Below are positions 18,500 to 26,381 of a DNA stretch of 64,000 nucleotides, in pieces. The stretch lies in the NCBI RefSeq assembly GCF_003049575.1, contig NZ_PYWI01000020.1, forward strand, positions 1-64,000, in the 5' to 3' direction. The notes beneath the pieces were generated by a model. The model was not told where the DNA came from. It worked only from the letters and a program-made list of their open reading frames with translations, and did not search any database. The number at the start of each line of letters is the position of its first letter. The stretch's first letter is position 1. The translations under genes were made by a program, and so were the position numbers. This DNA comes from Lysinibacillus parviboronicapiens. GTDB taxonomy: Bacteria > Bacillota > Bacilli > Bacillales_A > Planococcaceae.

Positions 18500-18768
18500 A
18501 AGCTGGGACAAAAGAGAAAAAGTGTTAGATCGACTGATGTCGATCTAACACTTTTTTGCTGTGAACGTTGACGTCCACTACGGCGGATGCTTTCCGGGGG
18601 CGTGGCCTGAGCCTGTAGTCTCAGGCGTCACGCTAATCCCCCAGGAGTCGCCACCTTCGCTACCAACAACTAGTGCTCTCTTCTAAATTTTTCTTCATTT
18701 TAGATAGCGAAAATTTAATAATACCTTTGCTCCTCTTTCTTAAAAGTTTTGTCCCAGCCTCTTTTTTC
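18500..18768 (+). repeat. Dispersed structured repeat R, copy 2, downstream of the M23 gene
   Basis: Starts 13 bases after the stop codon. The outer stem GCTGGGACAAAA / TTTTGTCCCAGC is perfect (12 bp) and is followed by CTCTTTTTT. The inner terminator at 18517-18557 has a perfect stem (AAAAAGTGTTAGATCGA / TCGATCTAACACTTTTTT). Compared with copy 1 it carries 25 extra bases after GGGGGCGT; these include GCCTGAG / CTCAGGC, a further hairpin, and are bracketed by short GGCGT repeats. Confidence 0.88.
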
Positions 18769-19052
18769 GTTATTTGAATGAATGCTCGATAAATAAAGAA
18801 AGTTAGTCGATATTAAAATAGTGCTCGATAAATATTGCGATCTATTCGATAAAAAGTAATATGTGAGCGATAACATTCATAAGGCAATGAATTCTAACTT
18901 ATACGTTATGGGGTATTTTTCAAGTAGTTTGCTCAAAAAATAAACATGATCAGATTGTTTAAGAAGGTTTTTTGAACACACTGTGAAATTTCAGTATGGA
19001 AAAAACTTTGTATGCTATGCTAAAGCTATCTTTTTTCATGGAGGATTTGCGG
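18769..19052. other. AT-rich gap before the membrane protein gene
   Basis: No convincing coding frame. Several short repeats of the form CTCGATAAATA / TTCGATAAAAA / GAGCGATAA occur between 18787 and 18872, possibly an AT-rich control region. No clear promoter hexamers were identified. Confidence 0.3.
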
Positions 19053-19673
19053 GTGCTCAATACAGAGTGGTTTTCAATTCGTACATTAACATTACCAGCT
19101 ACAGCAATTGCTTTATTGGCCGCATTTTTTGTTGTGTGGTTTGTTTTACGTATGCAATTTTCAAAGCAATGGTCGGGGGTATATGCTGACGCAATCTTTA
19201 CCTTTATCATCGTCTTGAAATTCAGCTTAATTGTAACGGATTTTAAAGCAGTGCTTGCGCAGCCATTAGCACTACTTTATTTTAATGGAGGTACATTTGG
19301 CGTCTACTTAGCTACTATTACTGTGTTGCTTCAGCTTTTATGGAAGCGCCACAAGTTACAATGGGCTGATGAAGGAGTAATGGCGAGCGTATGGGCAATC
19401 ATCTTAACGCAATCTATTTACCAATGGTTCGTGGTATTATTAAATGACAATTCAATGAATAGTGAAGTTATTACGTTAACAGTGCTAAGTATACTAACGC
19501 TTTTCATACTATGGAAAATAACAGCGCTTCAAAAAGCCTTAATAATTTATACAGCTGGATATCTAATTGTTGCTACTCTTCAGCCACAGGGCTTATGGCA
19601 ACCGGCTGTAGGTGTGAGCGTCCTATTACTTATGTTAGGCTTAGGAATTCAACGAGTAGGGGGAAAAAAATGA
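19053..19673 (+). CDS. Polytopic membrane protein coupled to a TlpA-like thioredoxin
   Basis: About 206 residues with roughly six hydrophobic segments (for example TAIALLAAFFVVWFVL, AIFTFIIVLKFSLIV, VYLATITVLLQLL, VITLTVLSILTLFILW, VGVSVLLLMLGLGI). I do not recognise a specific family. The arrangement of an acidic residue before TM2 and a GG turn (LYFNGGTFGVYLA) faintly recalls prolipoprotein diacylglyceryl transferase, but the key arginine signature is not evident. Start chosen at GTG 19053 because GGAGG lies 8 bases upstream; ATGs at 18996 and 19038 lack a site. The stop overlaps the next ATG (ATGA), so both proteins are translationally coupled and probably act together at the membrane. Confidence 0.65.
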   Translation: MLNTEWFSIRTLTLPATAIALLAAFFVVWFVLRMQFSKQWSGVYADAIFTFIIVLKFSLIVTDFKAVLAQPLALLYFNGGTFGVYLATITVLLQLLWKRHKLQWADEGVMASVWAIILTQSIYQWFVVLLNDNSMNSEVITLTVLSILTLFILWKITALQKALIIYTAGYLIVATLQPQGLWQPAVGVSVLLLMLGLGIQRVGGKK

Positions 19674-20257
19674 AGAAAAATATTGGATTGCTGGTTGTCG
19701 TATTGCTAGTGGTCGCGATGATTGGTACATACGTCAGACAGCAAATTGATAAGGACCGAGAGATTGATGCAGCCTCACTCGGAAAAGAAACAGAGCAACG
19801 TGAAATTGGATTAAAAAAAGGGGATACACCACCTGATTTCACATTAACGACTTTGGATGGGGAAGAGGTAACTTTAAGCGACCTACGTGGAAAAAAAGTG
19901 GTGCTTAACTTTTGGGCAACATGGTGTCCGCCTTGTAAGGCAGAAATGCCACATATGCAAAATTATTATGACCAATATGCTAAAAAGGAAAATGTAGAAA
20001 TTTTGGCTGTCAATTTAACATCTGCTGAACGAGATGTTACCGAAGATGCTAAAATTGATACAATCACTACGTTCAAAGATAGCTATGAATTAACATTTCC
20101 TATCTTACTCGATAAGAAAAATGATGCTGGCTTTGATTATCAAGTTATAACAATTCCAACAACATATTTCATAGACTCGAATGGATACATTCAACGTACC
20201 ATTCAAGGGCCAATGGATGTAGATATGCTGACGAACTATGTAGAAGCACTAGACTAA
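19670..20257 (+). CDS. Membrane-anchored TlpA/ResA-like thiol-disulfide oxidoreductase
   Basis: 195 residues. An N-terminal signal anchor (about 4-22) places a thioredoxin-like AhpC/TSA-Redoxin domain outside the membrane. The active site is WCPPC with C86 and C89; the cis-Pro loop is ITIPTTYFID. Proteins of this type reduce disulfides in apocytochromes c or other extracytoplasmic thiols, taking electrons from a CcdA-type membrane donor. No CcdA gene is seen here; the coupled membrane protein upstream may be a partner. It ends in a strong terminator. Confidence 0.88.
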   Translation: MKKNIGLLVVVLLVVAMIGTYVRQQIDKDREIDAASLGKETEQREIGLKKGDTPPDFTLTTLDGEEVTLSDLRGKKVVLNFWATWCPPCKAEMPHMQNYYDQYAKKENVEILAVNLTSAERDVTEDAKIDTITTFKDSYELTFPILLDKKNDAGFDYQVITIPTTYFIDSNGYIQRTIQGPMDVDMLTNYVEALD

Positions 20258-20268
20258 TAAGCACTAGG

Positions 20269-20318
20269 GAATGTCTCAAAAGAAATACTATCTTTTGGGA
20301 CATTTTTTGTTTTTTTAA
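20269..20318 (+). terminator. Intrinsic terminator after the TlpA-like gene
   Basis: AATGTCTCAAAAGA / TCTTTTGGGACATT hairpin followed by two T-runs. Confidence 0.9.
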
Positions 20319-20484
20319 AAGCCCAACAGTAGAATAATGATTTCAGGCATTGCTAGCAAGTCTTTGCAAACCATTTTCCTTTTGCGTAAGAAAATAAAAG
20401 TTGTCACAGATGATTTTGGGGTAGCTTTATGTTGTATGTTTGAAAAAGAACATTCATACAGTAAAGAGACGGAGGAGGGAAGGT

Positions 20485-21927
20485 TTGCGCAAAATTACCG
20501 CAGGTGTCGGCGTACTTATCAGTAGTATATTGGTAGGTAGTGGATTTTACTTTGACTGGTTTAATGGTGCGGAGAAAAAGGAGCAAGTTACTGAGGTCGA
20601 ATCGATTAATGAAGCCATGCATTTAATTGAGGAACAATCTGTGTATAGTACAAAAAAGGATGCATTAGTAGAAGGGGCTCTTCGAGGCATGGCGGATGCG
20701 ATAAAAGACCCTTATAGTACCTATTATTCGAAGGATGAGGCCGAACAGCATCGACAAATGCTTGCTGAGGAAAGGGTCGGCATTGGAATTGAACTATCGG
20801 AAAACAAAGGGAAATTTATCGTTGTGTCTCCTGTTCGTTCGTCCCCAGCAGAAAAAGCAGGAATGCGTTCGCTCGATGAAATTGTACAAGTTGATGGCGT
20901 ACGAGTGGATGGTAAGACGATGAGTGAATTAATGCATTTAATTCAAGGTGAAAAAGGTACAAAAATCACAATAGTGGTCTATCGTCCAAGTGAAGATAAG
21001 CATATTAAAATGACCATGGAACGTGCCGCAATTTCCAATAAAACTGTAGCAAGTGAGGTAGTGATGGTAGAAGATACTGCCATTGGTTATGTGGAAATCT
21101 CGCTCTTCGGTGAGAAAACGGCTAACGAGTGGGTTGCAGAAACAAGTAAATTACTACGCAAAGATGTAGAGGGGTTAGTTGTTGATGTACGTGATAATCC
21201 AGGGGGTTATTTACATAGCGTCGCAGCGCTACTGAGCACGGTGTTGGAAAATGGCAAGGTATTTGCGTATATGCAAAATGCTGAAGGTGCTATGGAACCA
21301 TTAAAGACTGAATCGAAAAGCTTTGATGAAAAATATCTGCAAACGATGAATAAATTACCGATTGTCATTTTGCAAAATCAAGGCAGTGCATCGGCAAGTG
21401 AGGTACTGAGTGGAGCGTTAAAAAGTTGGGATCGGGCTTCCATTGTCGGTGTGAAAAGTTTCGGTAAAGGTACAGTGCAGGAATCTTGGGCTCTGTCAAA
21501 TGGAGGAGAACTTAAATTATCCACGAATAAATGGCTGACACCAAAACGTGAATGGATTCATGGGCAAGGAATTGAAGCAGCTTTAGTCATTGAACAAAAT
21601 GAATTATTTGCATTGCAATTGCATCCATTAACAGGGCAATTTAAAGTAGGTGATATGAGTGAAGAAATTGCTTATACACAAAAAGCCCTGCAAAAACTAG
21701 GCTATCAAATTGTTCGATTAGATGGTTATTTAGATGAAGCCACAGACGAAGCTGTAAAGCTTTACCGTGAGCAGAAGAAGTTAACAAAAACAGACAATGA
21801 TGTTTCAATGGATACGGCCTTTTTTAATAGCCTGAATGAAACGTTAAAAAATTATAAAGAAGATCGCACAAATGATTTACAGTTCCAGATGGCAACAAGC
21901 TTTTTATTGCATAATATTGAACAATAG
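20485..21927 (+). CDS. ctpB: Carboxy-terminal processing protease CtpB (S41)
   Basis: 480 residues, the same length as B. subtilis CtpB. An N-terminal TM anchor (about 3-24) precedes a helical region, a PDZ domain (about 90-175, GIGIELSENKGKFIVV), the S41 catalytic core and a C-terminal peptidoglycan-binding-like domain (about 390-440, AYTQKALQKLGYQIVRLDGY). Catalytic residues are S303 (GSASASE), K328 (FGKGTVQ) and Q332. CtpB is a PDZ-gated protease; in B. subtilis it cleaves SpoIVFA to trigger sigma-K activation in sporulation. Start chosen at TTG 20485, preceded by GGAGGAGGG; an upstream TTG at 20440 would run through that ribosome binding site. Confidence 0.93.
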   Translation: MRKITAGVGVLISSILVGSGFYFDWFNGAEKKEQVTEVESINEAMHLIEEQSVYSTKKDALVEGALRGMADAIKDPYSTYYSKDEAEQHRQMLAEERVGIGIELSENKGKFIVVSPVRSSPAEKAGMRSLDEIVQVDGVRVDGKTMSELMHLIQGEKGTKITIVVYRPSEDKHIKMTMERAAISNKTVASEVVMVEDTAIGYVEISLFGEKTANEWVAETSKLLRKDVEGLVVDVRDNPGGYLHSVAALLSTVLENGKVFAYMQNAEGAMEPLKTESKSFDEKYLQTMNKLPIVILQNQGSASASEVLSGALKSWDRASIVGVKSFGKGTVQESWALSNGGELKLSTNKWLTPKREWIHGQGIEAALVIEQNELFALQLHPLTGQFKVGDMSEEIAYTQKALQKLGYQIVRLDGYLDEATDEAVKLYREQKKLTKTDNDVSMDTAFFNSLNETLKNYKEDRTNDLQFQMATSFLLHNIEQ

Positions 21928-22050
21928 ACTTTTTAAATCTAGGAAATATGATATGAATACGAAGCTTTCTACTAGTTTGTACTACGCAAGAGTGTAGTCC
22001 TTTGATACAATGAATTCATAGTAATCGAGATAGAAATGGCGGGTGTCTGT

Positions 22051-23232
22051 ATGGCTAGTAATATTTTAATAGAATTTGTAACAGCGATTGGCCGCTTTCT
22101 ACTGAACCCAGTAATATATATAGCAATTTTGTTAGCTATCTTATTAGGATATAGTCGCGTGAAGCAGGAGCGTAAATTTTTTAATAGACGTATTATTTGG
22201 GGCTGGACTGAGTTAGTAGGGCAGTGGAAACGAGGATGGCCTTATGCGCTAATCATTTCCATCATAAGTGTTGGGGTAGGCTTGACAGTACCAAAAACAT
22301 TTTTACTTGTTTTGCTTGCTTTCTCCGCACTGGCGCTCTTGCTGTTTTTCATCAATTCATTATCATCAATTTATACAATGGGCTTTGCAACATTGGCAAC
22401 ATGGGCTATGTATCAATACGATTGGTCGTTTTCATGGTGGAAAGTGTCATTAGAGGGCACGGATTTATTTGAAGGTGCTATTGTAACAATCACGATTATA
22501 ACTGGATTATGTGTGATTGCTGAAGGTATGCTGATTCGTCGAACTTCAACAATGGTGACAACGCCACGTGTTGAAAATACGAAGCGCGGTATGCAGGCCA
22601 TTGTGTATCGGACGAGAAACATATGGGTATTACCGATACTCTTTATCATACCTGGTGATGTCATTTCGTCAGTTATTCCATACTGGCCACAATTCACATT
22701 GGGAGAGAGTAAATTTGCACTTGTAGTATTTCCAGTAGTTATCGGATTTTCAAAGCTTTCAAGAAAAGAATTGCCGGTTCTACAATTACCGAAAATTGGA
22801 CGTTCTGTATTGTTGTTAGGGCAACTGATGGTAATAGGTGGACTTGCTTCAGTCTTCGAGCCTGTGGTTGGCTTGATAACCCTTGCAGTGGGCGTAATCA
22901 TTCGTCTTAGTATTACAATATATTATGCGATACAGGACAAGACGGAAATTTATGCGGTTGCACCAAGCTCTAAGGGGGCGGTCATTGCGGCAGTTTTACC
23001 GGATTCACCAGCAGAGAAAATGGGTTTACTTGCAGGGGAATGTATTCGTAAAGTAAATGGCCATCCGATTTATACAGAAAATGAATTATATGAGGCGTTA
23101 CAATTAAATGCTGCTCATTGTCGTTTAGAGGTGCTTGATCGTAACAACGAAATTCGTCTCACACAGCATGTAATTTACAGCAATGATCATTACCGTATTG
23201 GTTTATTGTTAGCGGAGCAGAGGGATGTATGA
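22051..23232 (+). CDS. minJ: Division-site topology protein MinJ
   Basis: About 393 residues. The first 290 hold six to eight TM segments (IYIAILLAILLGY, ALIISIISVGVGL, VLLALLAFSALALLLFF and so on), followed by a C-terminal cytosolic PDZ domain (about 295-385, containing VIAAVLPDSPAEKMGLLAGECIRKVNG). MinJ bridges DivIVA to MinD in Bacillus and helps restrict Z-ring formation to mid-cell. Identity rests on topology plus position directly after ctpB and before csbA. Start taken as ATG 22051, which aligns with relatives; ATG 22036 would add five residues. The stop overlaps csbA by ATGA. Confidence 0.85.
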   Translation: MASNILIEFVTAIGRFLLNPVIYIAILLAILLGYSRVKQERKFFNRRIIWGWTELVGQWKRGWPYALIISIISVGVGLTVPKTFLLVLLAFSALALLLFFINSLSSIYTMGFATLATWAMYQYDWSFSWWKVSLEGTDLFEGAIVTITIITGLCVIAEGMLIRRTSTMVTTPRVENTKRGMQAIVYRTRNIWVLPILFIIPGDVISSVIPYWPQFTLGESKFALVVFPVVIGFSKLSRKELPVLQLPKIGRSVLLLGQLMVIGGLASVFEPVVGLITLAVGVIIRLSITIYYAIQDKTEIYAVAPSSKGAVIAAVLPDSPAEKMGLLAGECIRKVNGHPIYTENELYEALQLNAAHCRLEVLDRNNEIRLTQHVIYSNDHYRIGLLLAEQRDV

Positions 23233-23456
23233 TAGATGTTATTGGAAAAATGATGTTGGCGCTATTTTTACCCGCATTATTAGTGTTACTGTTTACACGC
23301 ATTACGTATAACCGCTATGTGGCACTTTTATTAGCAATTGCACTTATTGCAGCATCGGTTTATGCAGGGTATACGTCGCCACCAATTATTTTCGTTGTAG
23401 ATGCTTTTTCGTTAACAGTAGGCTTTTGGCTTGCAAGTCGCATGCAAAAAAAATAG
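23229..23456 (+). CDS. csbA: CsbA-like small membrane protein
   Basis: 75 residues with three hydrophobic stretches (LFLPALLVLLFTRITYN, VALLLAIALIAASVYA, FVVDAFSLTVGFWLA). The pattern LFxPxLLVLLFTRxTxNxYVA is shared with B. subtilis CsbA, a sigma-B-controlled protein of unknown role that there sits directly before uvrB. Here uvrBA lies 10 kb upstream, so the gene order has been rearranged. It is translationally coupled to minJ through ATGA. No sigma-B promoter was recognised. Confidence 0.8.
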   Translation: MIDVIGKMMLALFLPALLVLLFTRITYNRYVALLLAIALIAASVYAGYTSPPIIFVVDAFSLTVGFWLASRMQKK

Positions 23457-23524
23457 CCTCATCAACAAAAATTTGGACATCTGTTAAAACGTTTGCCATT
23501 TATACCACATTAACTAGGTGGTGG

Positions 23525-23611
23525 ATCACCTGACCGTAAGCCTGATTGGTTCAACTACCAATCAGTAGAGATAAAGAAATCCCCGACTGATTGAAGTTTT
23601 ACGTTGTATAG
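23525..23611 (+). repeat. Single copy of the GATTGGT-loop structured module
   Basis: Starts CTGACCGTAAGCC, then a perfect hairpin CTGATTGGT-TCAACT-ACCAATCAG, a purine-rich linker, CCCCGACTGATTGAAGTT and TTACGTT. It matches the second half of the tandem unit at 55565-55887. The GACTGATTG arm can alternatively pair with CAATCAG. Confidence 0.75.
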
Positions 23612-23802
23612 TTGATTGGAGTGGAGGCTGCGTGACTCCTTGGGAATCAGCGTCACAGGTGAGACCTTTGAGCGAGCACGTAGAGGAACGAAGGCTAAAA
23701 GCGTCACGTCCTGTGATCATGCCTTCGTCACCAACATCCTGTTGCCCAGGCTCATTGGACGCGCAAGGAAAGCGCACAGCCGGAATGGTGATAAGCCAAA
23801 TA
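23612..23802 (+). repeat. GC-rich Bacillaceae repeat downstream of csbA
   Basis: Contains GATTGGAGTGGAGGCTGCG, GACTCCTTGGGAATCAGCG, CACAGGTGAGACC, GGCTCATTGGACGC and GGAAAGCGC..CGGAATGG in the same order as the common Bacillaceae repeat (GGAGCG-AAGGCG-GACTCCTGCGGGAA-...-GGAAAGCG-...-GGAACGGAAATCAAC). It is diverged. No genuine gene lies here; short open frames are by-products of its GC content. Confidence 0.6.
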
Positions 23803-23842
23803 AAAGGTACTTGGCAGACAAAAATCTGCTAAGTACCTTTTT
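23803..23842 (-). terminator. Terminator of azlCD (bidirectional)
   Basis: AAAGGTACTTGGCAGA / TCTGCTAAGTACCTTT hairpin with T-rich flanks on both sides, between the csbA-side repeats and the azlD stop. Confidence 0.85.
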
Positions 23843-24167
23843 ACATGAAGAATCGTACCATCGCCATAATCATTACTCCGGCAACTACTGTAATGGACAA
23901 GCTTTTTGTAACAAGAGCAATAATAAGTGTGGGCACAAATGTAATAAAGACGGGCCAATCAAGTGTTACAAAGCTTGTGCTTTCTGTGTCCAATAAATTT
24001 TCGAAGACAAGGGCACTTAAAATACAAACAGGAATAAAGCTAAGCCACTTTAATACTACATCTGGCAACTTTACACTGCGTACAAACATAAATGGCACAA
24101 TACGGGGTAGCCAAGTCACAAGCGCACATCCGATAATAAGCCACACCATGGAAGCTGTTGTTGTCAT
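23841..24167 (-). CDS. azlD: Branched-chain amino acid exporter small subunit AzlD
   Basis: 108-residue AzlD-family protein with four TM segments (MVWLIIGCALVTWLPRIVPF with the family's TW-x-PR motif, LSFIPVCILSALVF, WPVFITFVPTLIIALV, ITVVAGVMIMAMV). With AzlC it forms a two-component exporter for branched-chain amino acids and azaleucine. Its start overlaps the azlC stop by four bases (ATGA), so the two are translationally coupled. Confidence 0.93.
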   Translation of the reverse strand: MTTTASMVWLIIGCALVTWLPRIVPFMFVRSVKLPDVVLKWLSFIPVCILSALVFENLLDTESTSFVTLDWPVFITFVPTLIIALVTKSLSITVVAGVMIMAMVRFFM

Positions 24168-24895
24168 TTATCTGTCACCACCCCAATTGTTGCTACAATG
24201 ACTGTTGCTAGAAGTACTGCTACATGAGAAGGTACTATATAAGATAAACCATACATACTAACAGCCATATATCCAATTAATATTAAGTAATGCATAATCT
24301 TGTTTTTGTTGACACTACTAAGCTGTAGCACAAGTAAAGCAACAAACATGGCAATCAATGCAAAGTCTAAGCCCCATTTCTCTGGATTTGCTACCCATTG
24401 CTCTAAAAAAGCGCCAGCTACACAGGACAAAATCCAGAATAAATAGGCGGTAATATTTAGTCCATCCATCCATTTTCCATATAATTTGCCGTTTTGCATT
24501 CGTTTCGTGACAGCCACACCAAATGTTTCATCCGTTAATAATGTACCGAATCCAACATTTCGTAGCATAGAATAACGAGTAAAATGAGGGGCTAAAGTTA
24601 AACTCATTAATAAATGACGTAAATTTACCACAAATATGGTTACAATGATGGCAGAAGCAGGACTACTAGTTAACAGCAGTGCACAAAATATGAATTGTGC
24701 AGAACCTGCATAAACGAGTATGGTTAATAGTGCGATTTCAAGAACAGACAAGCCTGAAGCGGAACCTACAACCCCGAAAGCAAGTCCTATACTAATATAA
24801 CCGAGTAAGGTGGGAATACAATCCTTAACTCCTTGTAAAAAGCTGTTGTCTGTTGGGGTGGTAGACTTATCATGAAATTCTGTTGTACTTGTCAT
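24164..24895 (-). CDS. azlC: Branched-chain amino acid exporter large subunit AzlC
   Basis: 243 residues with about seven TM segments. Family hallmarks are FGVVGSASGLSVLEIALLTI, the AGSAQFIFCALL turn, the VNLRHLLMSLTLAP stretch and LTDETFGV. LIV-E family transporter for efflux of branched-chain amino acids; in B. subtilis overexpression gives azaleucine resistance. The gene is transcribed divergently from an XRE-cupin regulator with 130 bases between them, suggesting local control by that regulator rather than by the Lrp-type AzlB of B. subtilis. Confidence 0.94.
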   Translation of the reverse strand: MTSTTEFHDKSTTPTDNSFLQGVKDCIPTLLGYISIGLAFGVVGSASGLSVLEIALLTILVYAGSAQFIFCALLLTSSPASAIIVTIFVVNLRHLLMSLTLAPHFTRYSMLRNVGFGTLLTDETFGVAVTKRMQNGKLYGKWMDGLNITAYLFWILSCVAGAFLEQWVANPEKWGLDFALIAMFVALLVLQLSSVNKNKIMHYLILIGYMAVSMYGLSYIVPSHVAVLLATVIVATIGVVTDK

Positions 24896-25025
24896 AAATA
24901 GATCATCCTTTCAAAAAATCCATGTATACTAATAGTGTAAAGTTGCAATAGTTAGATAGTTCAGATATGTCTATTAAAGTATACATATGTCTTATAAAAT
25001 AAACAATAGGAAATGGTGAGTTAAG

Positions 25026-25577
25026 TTGGAACAAATGAGTCGAAATTTAGCATTTCAACTAAAAAAAATACGGCAACAAAGAAGTTTGAGCCTAGACGAT
25101 GTTGCCAAAGCAACGGGGGTTAGTAAGGCACAGCTTGCCCAAATTGAAAAAGGTGAATCCAATCCAACTGTATCAACTATTTGGAAAATTGCTGCAGGCT
25201 TACGGATTTCATTTTCTTCTCTATTACAACCTCCAACTGCCCATTTTATGAAATTTAGTAGTAAGGATGCGCCACATGTCGATGAGGACGAGGGGCGCTA
25301 TCGCGTGTACTCCATTATACCTTACGACCCAGAGCGCGGCTGGGAGTTCTACAAGATTGAAATGGAACCGGGAGCGTTCAGTAGGAGTGAGGCGCACACA
25401 GAAGGGGTAGAGGAAACAGTAACCGTTATCCAAGGACAAGCTGTTATTTCTGCTGGAGAAATGCATGAACAATTAGTAGAAGGGGATACACTGGTATTCT
25501 CGGGGCATCAACTACACGAATATAAAAATACGTCGGAAGAACTGACAATTTTACATTTAATTCTGCAATACAAATAG
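25026..25577 (+). CDS. XRE-family regulator with C-terminal cupin
   Basis: 183 residues. An N-terminal HTH (about 10-65: SLDDVAKATGVSKAQLAQIEKGESNPTVSTIWKIA) is followed by a cupin-2 domain (about 105-180, with GAFSRSEAHTEGVEETVTVIQG and GDTLVFSGHQLHEYKN), the HTH_3-Cupin_2 layout used to sense small amino acid or polyamine-like ligands. Start TTG 25026 is preferred since GGTGAG ends 5 bases upstream; ATG 25035 is too far. Divergent from azlCD and probably its regulator (inference). It ends 11 bases before a membrane protein gene and may be co-transcribed with it. Confidence 0.85.
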   Translation: MEQMSRNLAFQLKKIRQQRSLSLDDVAKATGVSKAQLAQIEKGESNPTVSTIWKIAAGLRISFSSLLQPPTAHFMKFSSKDAPHVDEDEGRYRVYSIIPYDPERGWEFYKIEMEPGAFSRSEAHTEGVEETVTVIQGQAVISAGEMHEQLVEGDTLVFSGHQLHEYKNTSEELTILHLILQYK

Positions 25578-25588
25578 AGGTGTCTATA

Positions 25589-26212
25589 ATGAATGAATGG
25601 TTTACTATAGAAAATATTGAGCATGTTGCAGCCGAATATCGAACGTTTGGTCCGCTGATTGGTTTGTTATTGCCCTTTATAGAGGCATTCTTACCTTTTT
25701 TACCATTGGTCGTATTTGTTGTAGCAAATGCAAGTGCGTTTGGCTTATGGTTTGGTTTTTTATTGTCATGGCTTGGCTCAGCGGCTGGCTCGTATGTAGT
25801 TTTTTTGCTCGTCCGTCATTTTGGTAAGCATCCAAAGCTCCGTTTTATAACGGGCAGTAAAAAGGTGGAAAAACTGATTAAATGGGTAGATATGAATGGA
25901 ATTAGCCCGTTGTTTGTATTGCTGTGTTTTCCTTTTACACCTTCCGTCATTGTCAATATAGTAGCAGGACTATCTCACATTCATAAAAAGTTTTATTTAG
26001 TAGTGCTGTTAGCAGGTAAATTTGTCATGATTTTAGGAATGAGCGTGCTCGGCTATGATTTAAAATCGTTACTGACAAGTCCAGTACGACTAATTATAGC
26101 TGGTCTAGCGATTGTCGTGCTATGGTGGATTGGTAAGCTGATTGAGAAGCGATTGAATGCTCGAGTAGAAAGAGATTTGAAGCAAATGCGAAAATTGCCG
26201 AAAAATGAATAA
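25589..26212 (+). CDS. TVP38/TMEM64 (DedA-like) membrane protein
   Basis: 207 residues with about five to six TM segments. The family core is visible: PFIEAFLPFLPLVVFVVANA, a re-entrant loop with GSAAGSYVVFLLVRHFGK, and CFPFTPSVIVNIVAGLSHI. It is related to B. subtilis YtxB/YdjZ-type proteins; distant DedA relatives have been linked to undecaprenyl-phosphate or phospholipid translocation, but the substrate here is unknown. Start at ATG 25589 with AGAGGTG 6 bases upstream. A terminator follows. Confidence 0.8.
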   Translation: MNEWFTIENIEHVAAEYRTFGPLIGLLLPFIEAFLPFLPLVVFVVANASAFGLWFGFLLSWLGSAAGSYVVFLLVRHFGKHPKLRFITGSKKVEKLIKWVDMNGISPLFVLLCFPFTPSVIVNIVAGLSHIHKKFYLVVLLAGKFVMILGMSVLGYDLKSLLTSPVRLIIAGLAIVVLWWIGKLIEKRLNARVERDLKQMRKLPKNE

Positions 26213-26238
26213 CGATGTAAGTTGAATATGCACATCTA

Positions 26239-26278
26239 GCCCCTTGTATCATGTAAAATGGTAGAAGGGACTTTTTTA
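26239..26278 (+). terminator. Intrinsic terminator after the TVP38-type gene
   Basis: CCCTTGTATCAT / ATGGTAGAAGGG hairpin with a 5-base loop, then CTTTTTT. Confidence 0.8.
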
Positions 26279-26381
26279 ATTTTAATAATATAGCCTTAGG
26301 TGATGACACGAACATTGATGTGACAGCTACATTAACACCAAGGCATCATGAATATTTATCATAAAGCAGGGGGAAAAGTGA

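Noticed and set aside
20337-20525. Short plus-strand frame upstream of ctpB
   Set aside because: No ribosome binding site; it overlaps the real ctpB start and its ribosome binding site in another frame.
23616-23996. Overlapping plus-strand frames downstream of csbA
   Set aside because: They run through the GC-rich repeat and antisense to azlD; no ribosome binding site and no family resemblance.
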